From positions 485,252-534,293 of the forward strand of contig WELB01000092.1 of the NCBI GenBank assembly GCA_009602725.1: DNA of 49,042 nt. The letters are read 5' to 3'. Numbering within the stretch: the first letter of the stretch is position 1; every line of letters starts with the position of its first letter. A program made the translations under genes and the position numbers. Source of the DNA: Spirogloea muscicola. Its lineage: Eukaryota > Streptophyta > Zygnematophyceae > Spirogloeales > Spirogloeaceae. Of the stretch, positions 21,531 through 32,340 are shown piece by piece. A model generated the notes under the pieces. The model did not search any database and was not told where the DNA came from. It saw nothing but the letters and a program-made list of their open reading frames with translations.

Positions 21531-21750
21531 CCTCTATGATGGCTAGCATTTGCGGCTGGCATCCGTTCTTCTTGCTTTTGTGGGTATCTTTTTACCTCAT
21601 GTGTGTTCTGGATTCTCCTTTGCCAATGCAATTAGCAATTCCAAAGTAAATGCACCTATCTCTTATGAATGTTCTGGCACTTGGTCTCCTCACATTATCC
21701 TCAAACATACCTTCCTAACAGCTCTCTGCGGCTGCCATTGACGTGCGCAG

Positions 21751-24700
21751 GGAGCAGCCTCCCCTGCGCAGCCATCGCTGCTGTCGGTGGGCGCCTTCCA
21801 GCAGCTGCCGGCAGTGTCGCCGGCCGACGAGATCCTGGGCACCGCGCTCCGTCGGGCCAGGCTCGTCCGCCCCACCAAAGGTAGCGCAATCTTGCATGCC
21901 TGCCTGGTGGTGGGCTCCTCTTTGATCAGCTGCAAGACCGCAAGCTGCCCTACACCTGTCACTTTTGCCTGTTTGAACCCTTAACCCTAAACCCTAAAGC
22001 CACCTCACTGACAATTTGTGGATCTAGACTCAGTGAGAGTCATAATGAGATCCCGGGGGAAGACGCGCACCTTTGATGAGGCACTTTGCCGCCAACTTGC
22101 AGGTATCATGAACGCGGCCAAGCGAGAGCGCAACAGGGGCGCCAAGCAGCTCGATACACTCACCAAGGCCAGTAGCATCAACCTGGCCCCTTCCATGCAG
22201 TTATGAAAGGCGTCACGTGCAGCCTGTGGTAAAATCGAGCCACAGCATTGCCGGCTGCTGCCCTTTCTGGAGCAACGTGGCGCAGCTGCATATCCTTTTG
22301 TGTAGTTGAGAGTTTGACGTTGAGGGTTCAAACCCAAAACCTAACCGTAAAATACAAACCCTAAATATCTTGCGTAGTCAGCTATCTCTGAGCCTGAGGA
22401 TGTGCTGAAGCAAAGCATGCATGCCTCCTTGCTAGTAGGCATGAGAAGTTGGTCTATGTAGACTTTCTTGAATACATGTCAGGGGGTAAACTGCAGCATG
22501 GGAAGTGAAGGATTGAGTCTCTCAAGCCTTGCTGATGAATGGGAAGCAAGGCCAGCCCGTCAGGAAGCCTTGCACTAAGTGATGTAGTGACCTGCTAGTC
22601 CTTTTGCACGGGCTGGCTCTGGCGCGTTCAGGAGTTGGCGGGGCCTCTGGGCGTCTACATCACCAAGTTCCCTTCGCCCAGCCGGCTGCACGCCTTCGAG
22701 CGCTGCCTGCTGGAGCTCACTCTGGGGGACAGCAACTACCAACTTGTGCGCAGGCCTCACCAAACTCTGGACCCTTCAGCTTCATGAAGGCCCAAGTCAA
22801 AGCCCTGCTCTCAAATTAAAGCTTACAAGCACCCCAGAGAGGCTCAGGGTCATGCATCAGAGGTCCTCGTGCAAGGAGTGCAAGATTTACTGATGGACAG
22901 TTGCACTGAGTCTTGTCGCTTGGGAGGTTGCATGACCTGTTACTCTGTGTTAAACGTATCTTGGGCCAAGCATTAATGCGTGGACTTCAGCTAGAATGTT
23001 ACAGTAACCTCCAGGCTGAGGTTGTGCAGTCACTGAGCAAGGTGGACGCCCTAAGGAAGCGGGTTCTGGACCTTGGCAAGAATTACGCCTCACTCGTAAA
23101 CAAGGTGAGCCCCGCTTTTCCATGCACCCCTTTCTCTGCTTCCTCTCCCATAAGCGGGCTTCCTCTCACACAAGCAGGGCTCCTTGCTGTGCTAAGGCAA
23201 CTTCTGAGCGTTAAATGGGTCTTCTATAATGGCATTGAGGGTTTGAACAAAGCAATCGGCCAACCGCATCTCATCTGCTCAACAAGCTCTTTGATGGCCT
23301 ATGTGGAAAGCCCTCTGACAAGGTCGCTTTTCCAACTTTCTTCCTCAGACTACAACAAGGAAGGAGGCCGAGGACGTGGCGGCCGAGGTAAATCAAGAGT
23401 TGCAGCCTAAAGGAGCTCCATAATCTTCAAAGAAATTACAAATTAAATTTAGCTCTCTCTCCAACGTAGTCCTGTGGCCACCTGTTGTCAGCATCCCATG
23501 TAGGCGCTTCAGCGCTGCTTGCTACTGTGGAGGCAGGTATTGACCCTGTCATCTGTGCAGGGCTTCATGCGGCTGGAGGAGCTCTTCAAGCGCTTCAGCC
23601 CTGCTGTTGACGGCCTCAAGGAGGTTGCAAAGGTGCTCCTACAAAGATATGGAATATGGAAAAGCATAAGCCTTGCGCATCGTCATGGCTGTGCACGGAC
23701 TTGATGCAGCAATGTCCTTGATAAGGAAAAGCAAGGGCTGCATCCGAAGCATCGTGAGAGATTTGAGGATTAGTAATTATAGATGAGGTCAGCTCCATTG
23801 TCGACCTTACACTGGATTGGATATTATTTGCATGCCCAGAAGCAATAGTCTAGTGTACTGTGGATGATGGTGCTGACAATCTCAAAGGTGAGGGCTCATT
23901 GCTTGTCGCAGACGCTCCGGGCAATGCCGGTAGTGCACACGAGGGTGCCGACGCTGTGCTTGGTGGGCGCGCCCAACGTTGGCAAGTCTTCGCTTGTCCG
24001 CGTGCTCTCATCTGGCAAACCCGAGGTGCTACTGGATGTTGATGACGACCAGGATTTGTAACAATTTAGGCTTACTGACATCTAGAAGGTGCAAGTTGTA
24101 GTAACACGTGGCATATTAGTCAATGTGATTTCTCCCTCTGATCTTGGCCATGCTCTTGAATACATGATGTCTTAAGCACGTAGTTTGTTGTGCAGGTCTG
24201 CAACTATCCATTCACAACGCGGGGCATCTCAATGGGCCACTTCTTTGTGGACACTCGCCGCCACCAGGTCACTGATACGCCTGGCCTGCTACATCGACCG
24301 GATGGTGAGGTTGCCAAACTGTTGCCAAAGGCTCATTTCCTTATGCACAGAGAGCTTAAACATCTGCAAGTTCACACGGAACCCCAACTTATACATCATG
24401 GCCTGCATGGCCTCTGAGATATCGTTGATGCATGCCTAAATAGTCCAAACAACGTAAGAATATTCTTTGGAGTGGAGTCTCTGAGCACAAACATGAGTTT
24501 GTCTAAATTGGTTAGTGAGGGGCTCATACATCCACCTTCTTGGCAGCTGAGCGCAACAACATCGAGAAGCTGACCTTGGCTGCGCTCTGTCACCTGCCAA
24601 CTGCCGTGCTCTATGTGCACGACCTTACCGGCGACTGTGGCATGTCAACTGCCGACCAGGTGACAAATACTAGCTAAAAAGTTGCACTCGTGGTCCTCAT

Positions 24701-25464
24701 GACCAGCTTGCAAACTGTAAGCGACAGTTGACTTAGCTGTTGTAGCTAGATTACTTCTTGGGTTCTTTTGACAAGGCAACACGGTTATGTATGGCTGAAG
24801 TGACCACCACAAAGTACTTGATTCTAGTGACTATGCTCCAGTACCTGGCCTTCAGGATGCTTGTAAACATCTCTGTGGGCCTTGTGCAGTATTCCCTCCA
24901 CCTGTCCTTGAAGGAGCGATTCGCAGAACGCCCCTGGATTGACATTGTGTCCAAGTCGGACCTCCTCCCTCAGCCCCCGCCAGATGATACCATGGCTGCC
25001 AGCTTGGGAAACTCCATGGAAGCATATTTCCAGCAAGGCCCGCCGGGAGCGCTTTTTGTCTCCACAGAAACTGGCAAAGGGTTAATTGAGGTATGCGAAG
25101 TCTTCTAAGCAGGTGATGCAGGGCTTGGGTCACGATCACACGAGCTGATCCTTGGTTAGATGTATCACAAGTGCTGGCAGTACGTGAATGTCAATCCTAC
25201 AAGCTCACTTGTATTAGTGAGCTCCTATCACAATGTATGAGGACCTTATATACAGTCCTTGTGTGGCAGCTGAAACAGCGTGTGATCGAGTTGCTGTCGG
25301 CAAGTCGATTGTGGGAGGAGTATGCGGATGCACCAGACGATGAGGTCAACATCAGACAGCTCCAAAGTATTGCCAAGAAGGCCGTGGAGAAGGCGGCCAG
25401 GAAAAAGGAGCAGGAGGACTTCTACTTCCCTGCGCTACCAGAAGGCATGCTTCGAGGGACGTAG
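21751..25464 (+). CDS. PDE318: NOG1/Obg-like GTPase of the plastid PDE318 type
   Basis: Ten or more exons encode a short NOG1-like GTPase, closest as I recall to Arabidopsis PDE318 (At1g80770), needed for plastid development. Exons include 21751-21880 (VGAFQQLPAVSPADEIL), about 22103-22169 (AAKRERNRGAKQLDTLTK), near 22633-22746 (RLHAFERCLLELTLGD), 23030-23104 (KVDALRKRVLDLGKNYASLV), 23349-23387, 23561-23632, 23912-24025 with the P-loop GAPNVGKSS, 24196-24304 (NYPFTTRGISMGH; G3 motif DTPG), 24547-24659 (AVLYVHDLTGDCG), 24890-25090 (G4-like SKSD) and 25270-25464 (stop TAG). The protein ends soon after the G domain without the long C-terminal region of nucleolar NOG1, as expected for the plastid form. 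The expected join after LTLTK-type sequence at 22169 lacks a GT donor (AAG then GCCAGT). The 5' exon is not identified. Confidence 0.88.
21979..22366 (+). repeat. Two short telomere-type repeats in introns
   Basis: TTAACCCTAAACCCTAAAG at 21981-21999 and a weaker stretch (CCCAAAACCTAACCG, CAAACCCTAAAT) at about 22329-22366 lie in introns of the NOG1-like gene, either side of the exon near 22103-22169. Confidence 0.7.
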
Positions 25465-26376
25465 TCCGTGGTGCAACTGTTAGGGCTTTAAGCGGACCGA
25501 GGAACACAGGCGAGAGCTATGACGTTCATGTTCTTCACACTCAGCTTATTCTGGAGCTGGATGGTTCTCAAGGCCTTGCGGATATCAACGCGTGGAAGAA
25601 AGAATAAGGTGCCAATTTGCATCAGTTAAGGAACTAAGTAGAGATGTGCTCGTCATTTGCAGAGGTTACATTGGTCACCTAGTAGTTGCTTTACAGCTGC
25701 CTTAGCGCCGACATGTGCCCTATGCAGGAACCACAATGGACGTCCTTCTTGACACTAATACCAGGCGGGTGCCAACGGGGTCGCAGCATCTGCAAGTTGA
25801 TGCGCGTGTGCATCCGACAGCACTGCTAGTGACAATCCATGGTGTAGGGCACAGTCGAGTGAATTCAACCCCTGGCAGCCAAAGCCTGGGTGTTTGGCTG
25901 CAGCGCCCGACTCATGTGGTGGACGGCTCAATAAAGTCCCATGGCTTTTGCACCACAATGGCCAACTGCAACAACTTGGCGCAGCCAACTGTCATCACAG
26001 TCCGACCAAAGCTTCCAGCTTACCAATACTCTTTAAGCATCTCGGAGAATTTGTCTTCTCGTGGGTTGTTGCTCTAGCAGACAGGGCTCCATGTTGTGCA
26101 CAGTGTCAGGCCGCTTTGAGGTTCCTGTCTCAGGTTTGGCATGCTTTCTTCGCATTTGCACCATGATACCAGACAGCAGATTGCTGTACTTTCAGTGGTT
26201 TCAGTAGTATTATTTCATTATGATGTCAGCCATACTACCTGGAGGAGTCCAGGCTTGTGCTTTTTGAGATGCGCGCTTCCTCAATTATGCCGGGAGAGGT
26301 TGCCATGGGGTTAAGATGTGCGCTAGCGCTTATGATACAAGCTGGCATGCTTGATTAGCTTCTACTAGTGCTCAGC
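25465..26376. other. Tail-to-tail spacer, no convincing gene
   Basis: Lies between the NOG1-like stop and the stop of the minus-strand gene at 26377. A plus-strand frame at 25530-25608 (LILELDGSQGLADINAWKKE) and another at 25715-26077 read as plausible peptides, but neither has a family match or splice support. An AATAAA occurs near 25928 (CTCAATAAAGTCC). Confidence 0.35.
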
Positions 26377-27032
26377 TTATTCTTCTGACCTCCTTGATTG
26401 AGGCAAAGGCGGCCCGTCTATGCCTATGATTTCCTTGATGTATAAGATGGCGCTGGCAGCCTGCCTCAGGTCTGTCCAGCTCTTGCGCTTTACTACGGGT
26501 GGAAAATCTGTGCCCAGTTGCTCGCCCACCGCGGTGACCTCGTCGACAAGCGGACCAGTGGTGGCGGTTGGCCGCATGCCTAGAACCCTCTTCACGTTTG
26601 TGATGTCCTCTCGCAGCTCGTCCTCATTCACGGGTTTTCGCTCCTGCCACCACAACATTCTATTGGCCAAGCTTATTGCCAACAGTGACGTGCTACCGCC
26701 ACGATAATGTACTTAAAAGTGCCGTATCACTTATTCAGCCTAGCTTTGTTCAGGTGTACTGCCTTTGTTAGTCGTTCAGTCTGGCGCAGTCAAGCACTTA
26801 CCATCACTCCAAGGATCTCTTGCAAAGCAGCAACAGCAGCGGAGGCCTTCTGCAGGTCAGGGACGCCAAGATGCACTAAGATGGGCACTCCCAGGCGCTT
26901 GCTAATGCGTGTCACCTCTTCGAGCAGCGGGCCTTGGCTCGATGCCGGCTCTATCCCCAGGCTCTTTTTCATGCTGCTGATGTCCTCTCGGAGCCTCTTC
27001 TCTGCTGGCTCAGCTACTTGCTCCTGCAGGCA
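26377..27032 (-). repeat. Tandem duplicated exon pair
   Basis: The exon at about 27032-26798 (LREDISSMKKSLGIEPASSQ, GPLLEEVTRISKRLGV, SAAVAALQEILGV) and the last exon at 26643-26377 (LREDITNVKRVLGMRPTATT, GPLVDEVTAVGEQLGT, SAILYIKEIIGI) align along their length. Both begin with Glu straight after a CAG acceptor, in phase 0. Confidence 0.8.
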
Positions 27033-29730
27033 TATGGCTGCATAGTCAAGCAGGATAGACGGAACAGCCACAGGCAACCAATAGTCGGGGATGCTGTACC
27101 TACATTTAGCAACCCTTACCAACGTCTTTGCAAGAATTGCAGCAGATAGTGAGTGATCTATTTAATGCCAACATATGTCTCGGAGATTTTGAGCATTGCT
27201 TGTACCCGTGCTCCTGTGACAGCTGTCTCCTTTGCAAGATGGGCTCTTTGTGACATGTAGCAGCTAGGAGGACCAAATGTACTTTGCAGATAGCACTACC
27301 TGCCTGGCAGGGGCTTGGGCTTTGTCATGCACTGGAGCGCCTTGTGAAGCAGGTGGGCGCTCAACCACGGGGATGACTGCGCCGGCAGTTTGGCTGGGCA
27401 TGATGCTCGCCTCCTGTGACAAAGCTCCACTATGTGCCATGATCAGGAATCGAGCCAAACCTGCTGTGCGGGCCATTGGAGATGGCATAAATGTAACATG
27501 ACAAGGACAGCCGAGAGCGACGTTAACTAAGCGGCAGAGCATGGAGTGGTATTGGCTGAGCGAGGCAATGCAGGTGCAAAGGTCAGCCAGCAGCTGGAGA
27601 GCAAAGGGTGCTAACCTGCACTGGAGGCGCGCTCCTAGCCGGGGCAAGTTGTCCTTCAGGGGCATTCACCTCAGCTTGGACTACATCAACAACTCCGTGC
27701 GGGCCAATGATGAAAACCACTCTCCTTGGACCGCTGCTCCTCTGCTGGCTGCTGGGATGTGCACTTGCTGTGCCCCTTCTCATGCGCTGCACACACAGGC
27801 ATGGTTGGCAGCTGATTAAATTCGTGGGCATCAATCTTCTGATACCTCCTCCAGGTCCTTCTGTAAGAATAGCACATGTCAAGCACAAGAAGGTCCTGGG
27901 TGGCTCCTGTAAGCCTCAGTATGATGTGTGTAAGATGCACTCGTCTTCTTACATTCAACTGTAACACATACCAGCTTCTCGATCTATATCGGCATAACAG
28001 ACTTGAAAGAGTGGTCCTTACTTCTCGCAGGTCACGCAGCTCTTGCGGTCTCCGGACAACCCTCAGTGGTTGCACAAGGGTCCTTCCATGCAGCACTGGC
28101 ACCTGCTGTCGAAGGTTGCCCTCGGTGGTCACTGCTATGTCGCTTGGTCGGAAGTCCGTCTTTGCTGCTTCCGCTCGCTGCTTCTGCTCAGCTGCTGCAT
28201 AGTCTCGCTTCTGGCTCGCTCCTGTGCCCTGTGCAGCCTCTACCTTTCCACGCTCCTGGACTGCATCATCTCTGATCCTTTCTCGTAGATAGGCCACTAA
28301 CGCCAATTTTATGCATTAACAAACGAGATTACAAGGCAGTTGATGCATCCATTCAAGGTTATCGGTCTTGCTAAAGATAGTAAATGCATTTCAGAGATGT
28401 CTATAAGTGGCAAATGTGATTGCTTAGTTGATGTCTATTCACGCGAGCCACAAGAGCACTCAAAGAATTTCGAGAAAGGGCGTACCATTGCTCTTATCTG
28501 GACGCTGATTCACTGGAAATACTTTCTGATATAGCAAATCAGTGACGGAAGAGCTCTCAGTCCCCATCCTGTATGTGTCGCCTTTCTAAGATTGGCCCGT
28601 ATGGATATATATGTATGCATAAAGTGGGCGTTCTCAAGAGCACTGAAAGCAGGTCTAGTCTCAGCTTACGATGGGCTTCGACCGAATATTCAATTAAATG
28701 ACGATCTTGCAAGAGGGATGCAAATAATACACTTTGAGTGTCACTAGATGAGGGATGTACCTGCTGAGCTTGTGAAGCTTCGTAAATGCAGTATCCAAGG
28801 AAGCTGATGACAAATGTCGGCACAAGAAAGATGCTCCCGGAGAGGAAGACTAGGGTAATCATTGGCAGCAGGATCGGGAGAGAGCAGGTTATGGCAACTG
28901 CAACAGCTCCCTGCAGAACATAGGGCAGAAAGCTTATTGCACAATGAGCACCATCTGGAATTGTAGTAATGACAGGCACGGCTTGAGCCTACTTCCTTGA
29001 GAGAACAGCATGAATTGTCTGAGAAAACAATATGTGCTAAGTCACTTCGACAAGGCCATGTACAAGTCGTGAGTCATGGTACAAGTTGACGAGAAAGCTG
29101 AGCTAGTTTGCAAGGAGATCATCTTCAAGCTCCCACAATTTTGACAAGCTGTGGTCACCCTGGATAAGGACGTGTTGAGCCTCGCAGTACCTGAGTCAAG
29201 AGACTGGTGCCGCGTCTGATGATATTCATGATAGAGGGCATGGTTTCAGTATGCTTGCATCTGCTTGTCACAAACAATGTCATCAACCAGCACAGTCAGA
29301 TAGCTTCTAGCTGGACCATGATGGCTGATTCGCTACAGCCTCTGTAGTCAAGTATGATAGGGGCGAGCGATCGCAATCCCTCAGCAGCACAACATATGTA
29401 CATCGATCATCACTGGGCGCAATACAAGTGCCACACGAGGACGCAACACTGTTGACAATAGTACGCGAGTTCCGATTTGCAGCTAGTCACTTGTTGGACC
29501 CGGCACGCCAATCGCTGTGTAGGCGAACGGCACTGGGGACAGTGCACGTAGCCCGACCCTGCAGCAAGCTGGAGTCGCGCGAAAGCCCCGCGTTGTGCGC
29601 CAGCTGAGGCTGCGGCGACGCGGAGTCGTCTTGGCGGCGCTCGCTTCAAGGCGGCCCGCGAGCGCGGCGCCGAGGAGGCCGCAGCAGCGCGCGACGTGTG
29701 GCTGGCGAGCCTGGGCGAGGGCGCCGCCAT
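26377..29730 (-). CDS. Candidate plastid membrane protein with duplicated C-terminal exon
   Basis: A series of minus-strand exons appears to form one gene. An ATG at 29730 opens an Ala/Arg/Ser-rich, acid-free sequence (MAAPSPRLASHTSRAAAASS) typical of a plastid transit peptide. An exon at about 28910-28764 encodes two membrane helices (GAVAVAITCSLPILLPMITL, SIFLVPTFVISFLGYCIYEA) between a CAG acceptor and a GT donor. Further exons include a charged helix (ERGKVEAAQ ... AAAEQKQRAEAAK, about 28250-28070), one ending EGQLAPARSAPPVQ (about 27616), and a Pro/Ala-rich exon (27412-27302). Two similar exons follow (about 27032-26798 and 26643-26377). Most exons are phase 0 and start with GAG after CAG. 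I do not recognise the family. Joining exon 1 to the helices is inferred; a missing small exon is possible. Confidence 0.5.
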
Positions 29731-30239
29731 GGCGGCGCGGGAGCTGCTGCCCTGAGGCGGCCTCGGGGCGGCGCGGGCGCCATGACCATGCAGGGCAGGC
29801 CTGCGCGCGCGCGCATGGCGCCGCTGGCGCGGCTTGATTAGCCCCCCGGCTCGCCGTGACCGTCGATGAATGCCATCGGACGGCCTCAGTGGATTGCCCT
29901 TAAGACCCACAACACTTGCCCACCCAAAACAGGGCAATCGTGCAATTGTAAGTGCAGGTCTCGTCATGAATACAAGATTGCGCCTTGCATTTGCTTCATA
30001 ACGAGCCCCCTTACATCCAGTACGCGTCTGCTTAGCTCTGAGTGCAAGCCACTGGTGGGCAACTGTTGAGGGCAGTGCTTGCTGAAACTGTTTCATTTTC
30101 ATGGCGCTGAGATCAATAGGAGGTATGGCTGGGCAGTGGCGCAACAACCACGGTACGCGCAACTCTTATCCAGGACCACAGTGTGCAATAATCACAGACC
30201 AACATTCCTCGTTGGCAACAGCAATCCCTAGCTTTTGCG
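29731..30239. other. Divergent spacer, left part
   Basis: Upstream of the minus-strand gene. GC rich close to 29731-29840, then ordinary sequence. It probably includes the promoter of that gene. No gene is recognised; the upstream part of the minus frame to 30162 lacks features. Confidence 0.35.
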
Positions 30240-30475
30240 GTCCCTAGCTTATGCGGTCCACTTGCGCGCAGGCCGCGCTATGGCGGCGGCCTCCGGCTTC
30301 CGTCAGGGCGACGTCTTTCCGCCTGCTAGCTACTCAGATTTGCATCTACTGACGAGAGATTACTGAGAGTTCGCTTACTGCTGTCTCAGTCCTTAGCACT
30401 CCGACTCCTTCAGACCTTGTCCATTCTTTTGGGCTGGCCTCTCCCAGCCACCAGTTAATCTGGCCGCGCTTGCTC
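30240..30475 (-). repeat. Interspersed repeat copy (module C and linker)
   Basis: Read on the minus strand this contains module C (AGCCCAAAAGAATGGACAAG, GGAGTCGGAGTGCTAAGGAC, TGAGACAGCAGTAAGC) followed by CTCTCGTCAGTAGATGCAAA and a CCGGAGGCCGCCGCCATAGC segment. The same series is seen in plus orientation at 1508-1625 and in part at 2725-2830. Confidence 0.65.
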
Positions 30476-31129
30476 TCAATCACAGAAACCGACGGCAACA
30501 ATGACTAATAGTGCGTCTGCAGATGGAAATACTGGGACAGGGCTGCAGTGCCTGCATGGCTGCTGCCCCGGGCTTTTGCGGCTTACTGGTTGCCGTGTAT
30601 GCGGAGGCTTGCTGCTGGCGCTCTCCCTTGGCTGCACCACAACCACGGCTTGGATGTAATTAAGACCGTAAATGCTCAAGGTGGCGAAGGGCCTGTTGAA
30701 TCACATACAGCGGCGACTGAGAAGGGCCAGCTTAAACATGAACAAGTGTTTGCAATGAAGCTTCAACCAAAGAGCAAACCTTCATCAAGCGAGTGCCCGC
30801 TAGAGAGAGCCTCCCAGTAACCCCAGCAACCGCAAGTCAACTCGCAGCAGAGAAGGAGCCGCCACGCCGAGGCTACAAGGCAGCAGTCAAGGCGCGGCCT
30901 GCCCACCTGGGTTGGTGGGAGCGGATCGAAGGACATCTGCAAATGTAGGCCGCCTGCACATATTTCCGACTTATGGGTGGCTAAGTAGAGGATACCAAGC
31001 AGCCATCCTCAGTCGTTGATTACTTTCCAGCGTGTTGACCCTGTCCGTCTCTTCTGGACTTGTCCATCTTTGATGAGCTGGCCCGTACCTCCCCCCCTGC
31101 TTCCCTCTATTCCTGTGGCCTTGCTGTCA
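30476..31129. other. No assigned gene
   Basis: About 650 bp. A plus-strand frame near 30548-30820 is open but has no start, splice or family support. A repeat-like GGCGCGGCCTGC recurs near 30892. Confidence 0.3.
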
Positions 31130-31305
31130 CTTCATGCGCACCACGCCCCATTTCTCAATATATCTATATATATATATATAGATCTATATCAAGAAATAGC
31201 TCTTCCAATGTCAGGCCATGGCTGTGAGAGGCCAGCCCAAAGGCAAATGCAAGGTCATGAGAAGAGAGAAGGTGCGCGGTGCGCTTATGATGAAAGGGTG
31301 GCCAA
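31130..31305. repeat. AT-dinucleotide palindrome and motif-D repeats
   Basis: 31159-31191 is a TA repeat containing the palindrome TATAGATCTATA. It is bracketed by the GC-rich motif D in opposite orientations: a degenerate TTCATGCGCACCACGCC at about 31131 and GAAGGTGCGCGGTGCGC at about 31269. The arrangement suggests a small fold-back insertion. Confidence 0.5.
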
Positions 31306-31485
31306 GCGCCCAATACTCTGATCAAGCAAAAGCTAGTGCAAAATGTGGGGCTACATAAAATAAAGCCTTTTACTAAGGTGGCTAAGGTGAGAGTGTGACG
31401 TTAGTACCCACGAGTGAGCACATACGTCTGCGACAGGCTGACTTGGGGAGCCGGAGCACCGCCACGGGATTCGGCAGAAAGAAAG

Positions 31486-31641
31486 TTGCTCTCCCAATGG
31501 GGGCAAGGGCTGTGATAAGCCTGCCCGAAAAGCTTTGACAAGGCTCGAAGGGGCCAAAAGCGCTGTCTTAGAACTGGGGGAGGATGAATCACTCAGTAAC
31601 CACGAGCGAGGAGCCGCAGATCCAAAAAAAATAGCTGCCGG
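31486..31641 (+). repeat. Composite A-B repeat, plus copy
   Basis: Module A (GCTCTCCCAATGGGGGCAAG ... TCGAAGGGGCCAAAAGCG) followed by module B (GGGGGAGGATGAATCACTCA, GAGGAGCCGCAGATCC, TAGCTGCCGG). Same order as the copies at 38346-38536 and, reversed, at 2526-2722. A CCAGAGGCTGCAGCGAG stretch follows at about 31663, as in other copies. Confidence 0.7.
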
Positions 31642-32340
31642 AATGCAAACCCCCTAACGAAAGCCAGAGGCTGCAGCGAGAGCACGGCCAGCAAGCAGGT
31701 GCAGGGCCAAGAAGGAGCGGGTCCCGCGGCTCCACGCACAGGACGGCGCCAAGTGGCGGCAGGAGGTGCAAATCTCCGGTGCAGTTGGCCGCCCAGGGAA
31801 AGCCCTGATCAGGGCGGTTGGAGCGGTTCTACGAACTCCCCCCATCTCCATTTCCTGCGCAACCGCCGCGCGTCCCCTTCCCGGGCCCCCGACGGGAAAG
31901 GCCCACCGTCTGGGGCACCCCTTTGATCACTTTCATCGCCAGATCCCATCCCCAGTCCGCCTTACTCCTCTCCTAGCCTCGGTCGCCGCCGCCGTCAGCG
32001 CCGCCAGCGCCGCGGCCAGGCGCAGGTCCCAGGCGCCGGGCCACACCTGCGGCCGCGGTCCAAACTGCCGCTGTCAGGGCACCGGCGCAGGCGGCTCGGC
32101 AGCCATTCCCCATCCCGCTGCGGCCTGCAGCTGCGGGCAGGGCGCAAAGGTCTGCGAGCTGCACACACAGCAAGACTGGGACCTTGGTGCAGAGACGTCG
32201 AGAAAGGCACGCCAGTCAGCGTCGCCGTGAGATGATCATGACCTGCACAAGCTGTCGGCATGCGTGACCTCGGGGATCTCAAGGTCCAGCACAAAGAGCT
32301 GCAAGCATGGGGCTTGCCAGGGCTCGCTATTGCATTGCGG
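31642..32340. promoter_or_regulatory. Leader and promoter region of the receptor kinase
   Basis: After the repeat tail the sequence turns GC rich (31960-32150, several GCCGCCGCC-type steps), as upstream of other genes here. It probably contains the 5' UTR or a leader exon of the receptor kinase. A plus frame to 32230 with many Cys/Ala codons is open but unproven. Confidence 0.35.

Noticed and set aside
29410-30162. Single 250-codon protein on the minus strand
   Set aside because: Only the part from the ATG at 29730 to a donor near 29563 looks like coding sequence (transit peptide). The remainder lacks features and probably runs into intron and upstream DNA.
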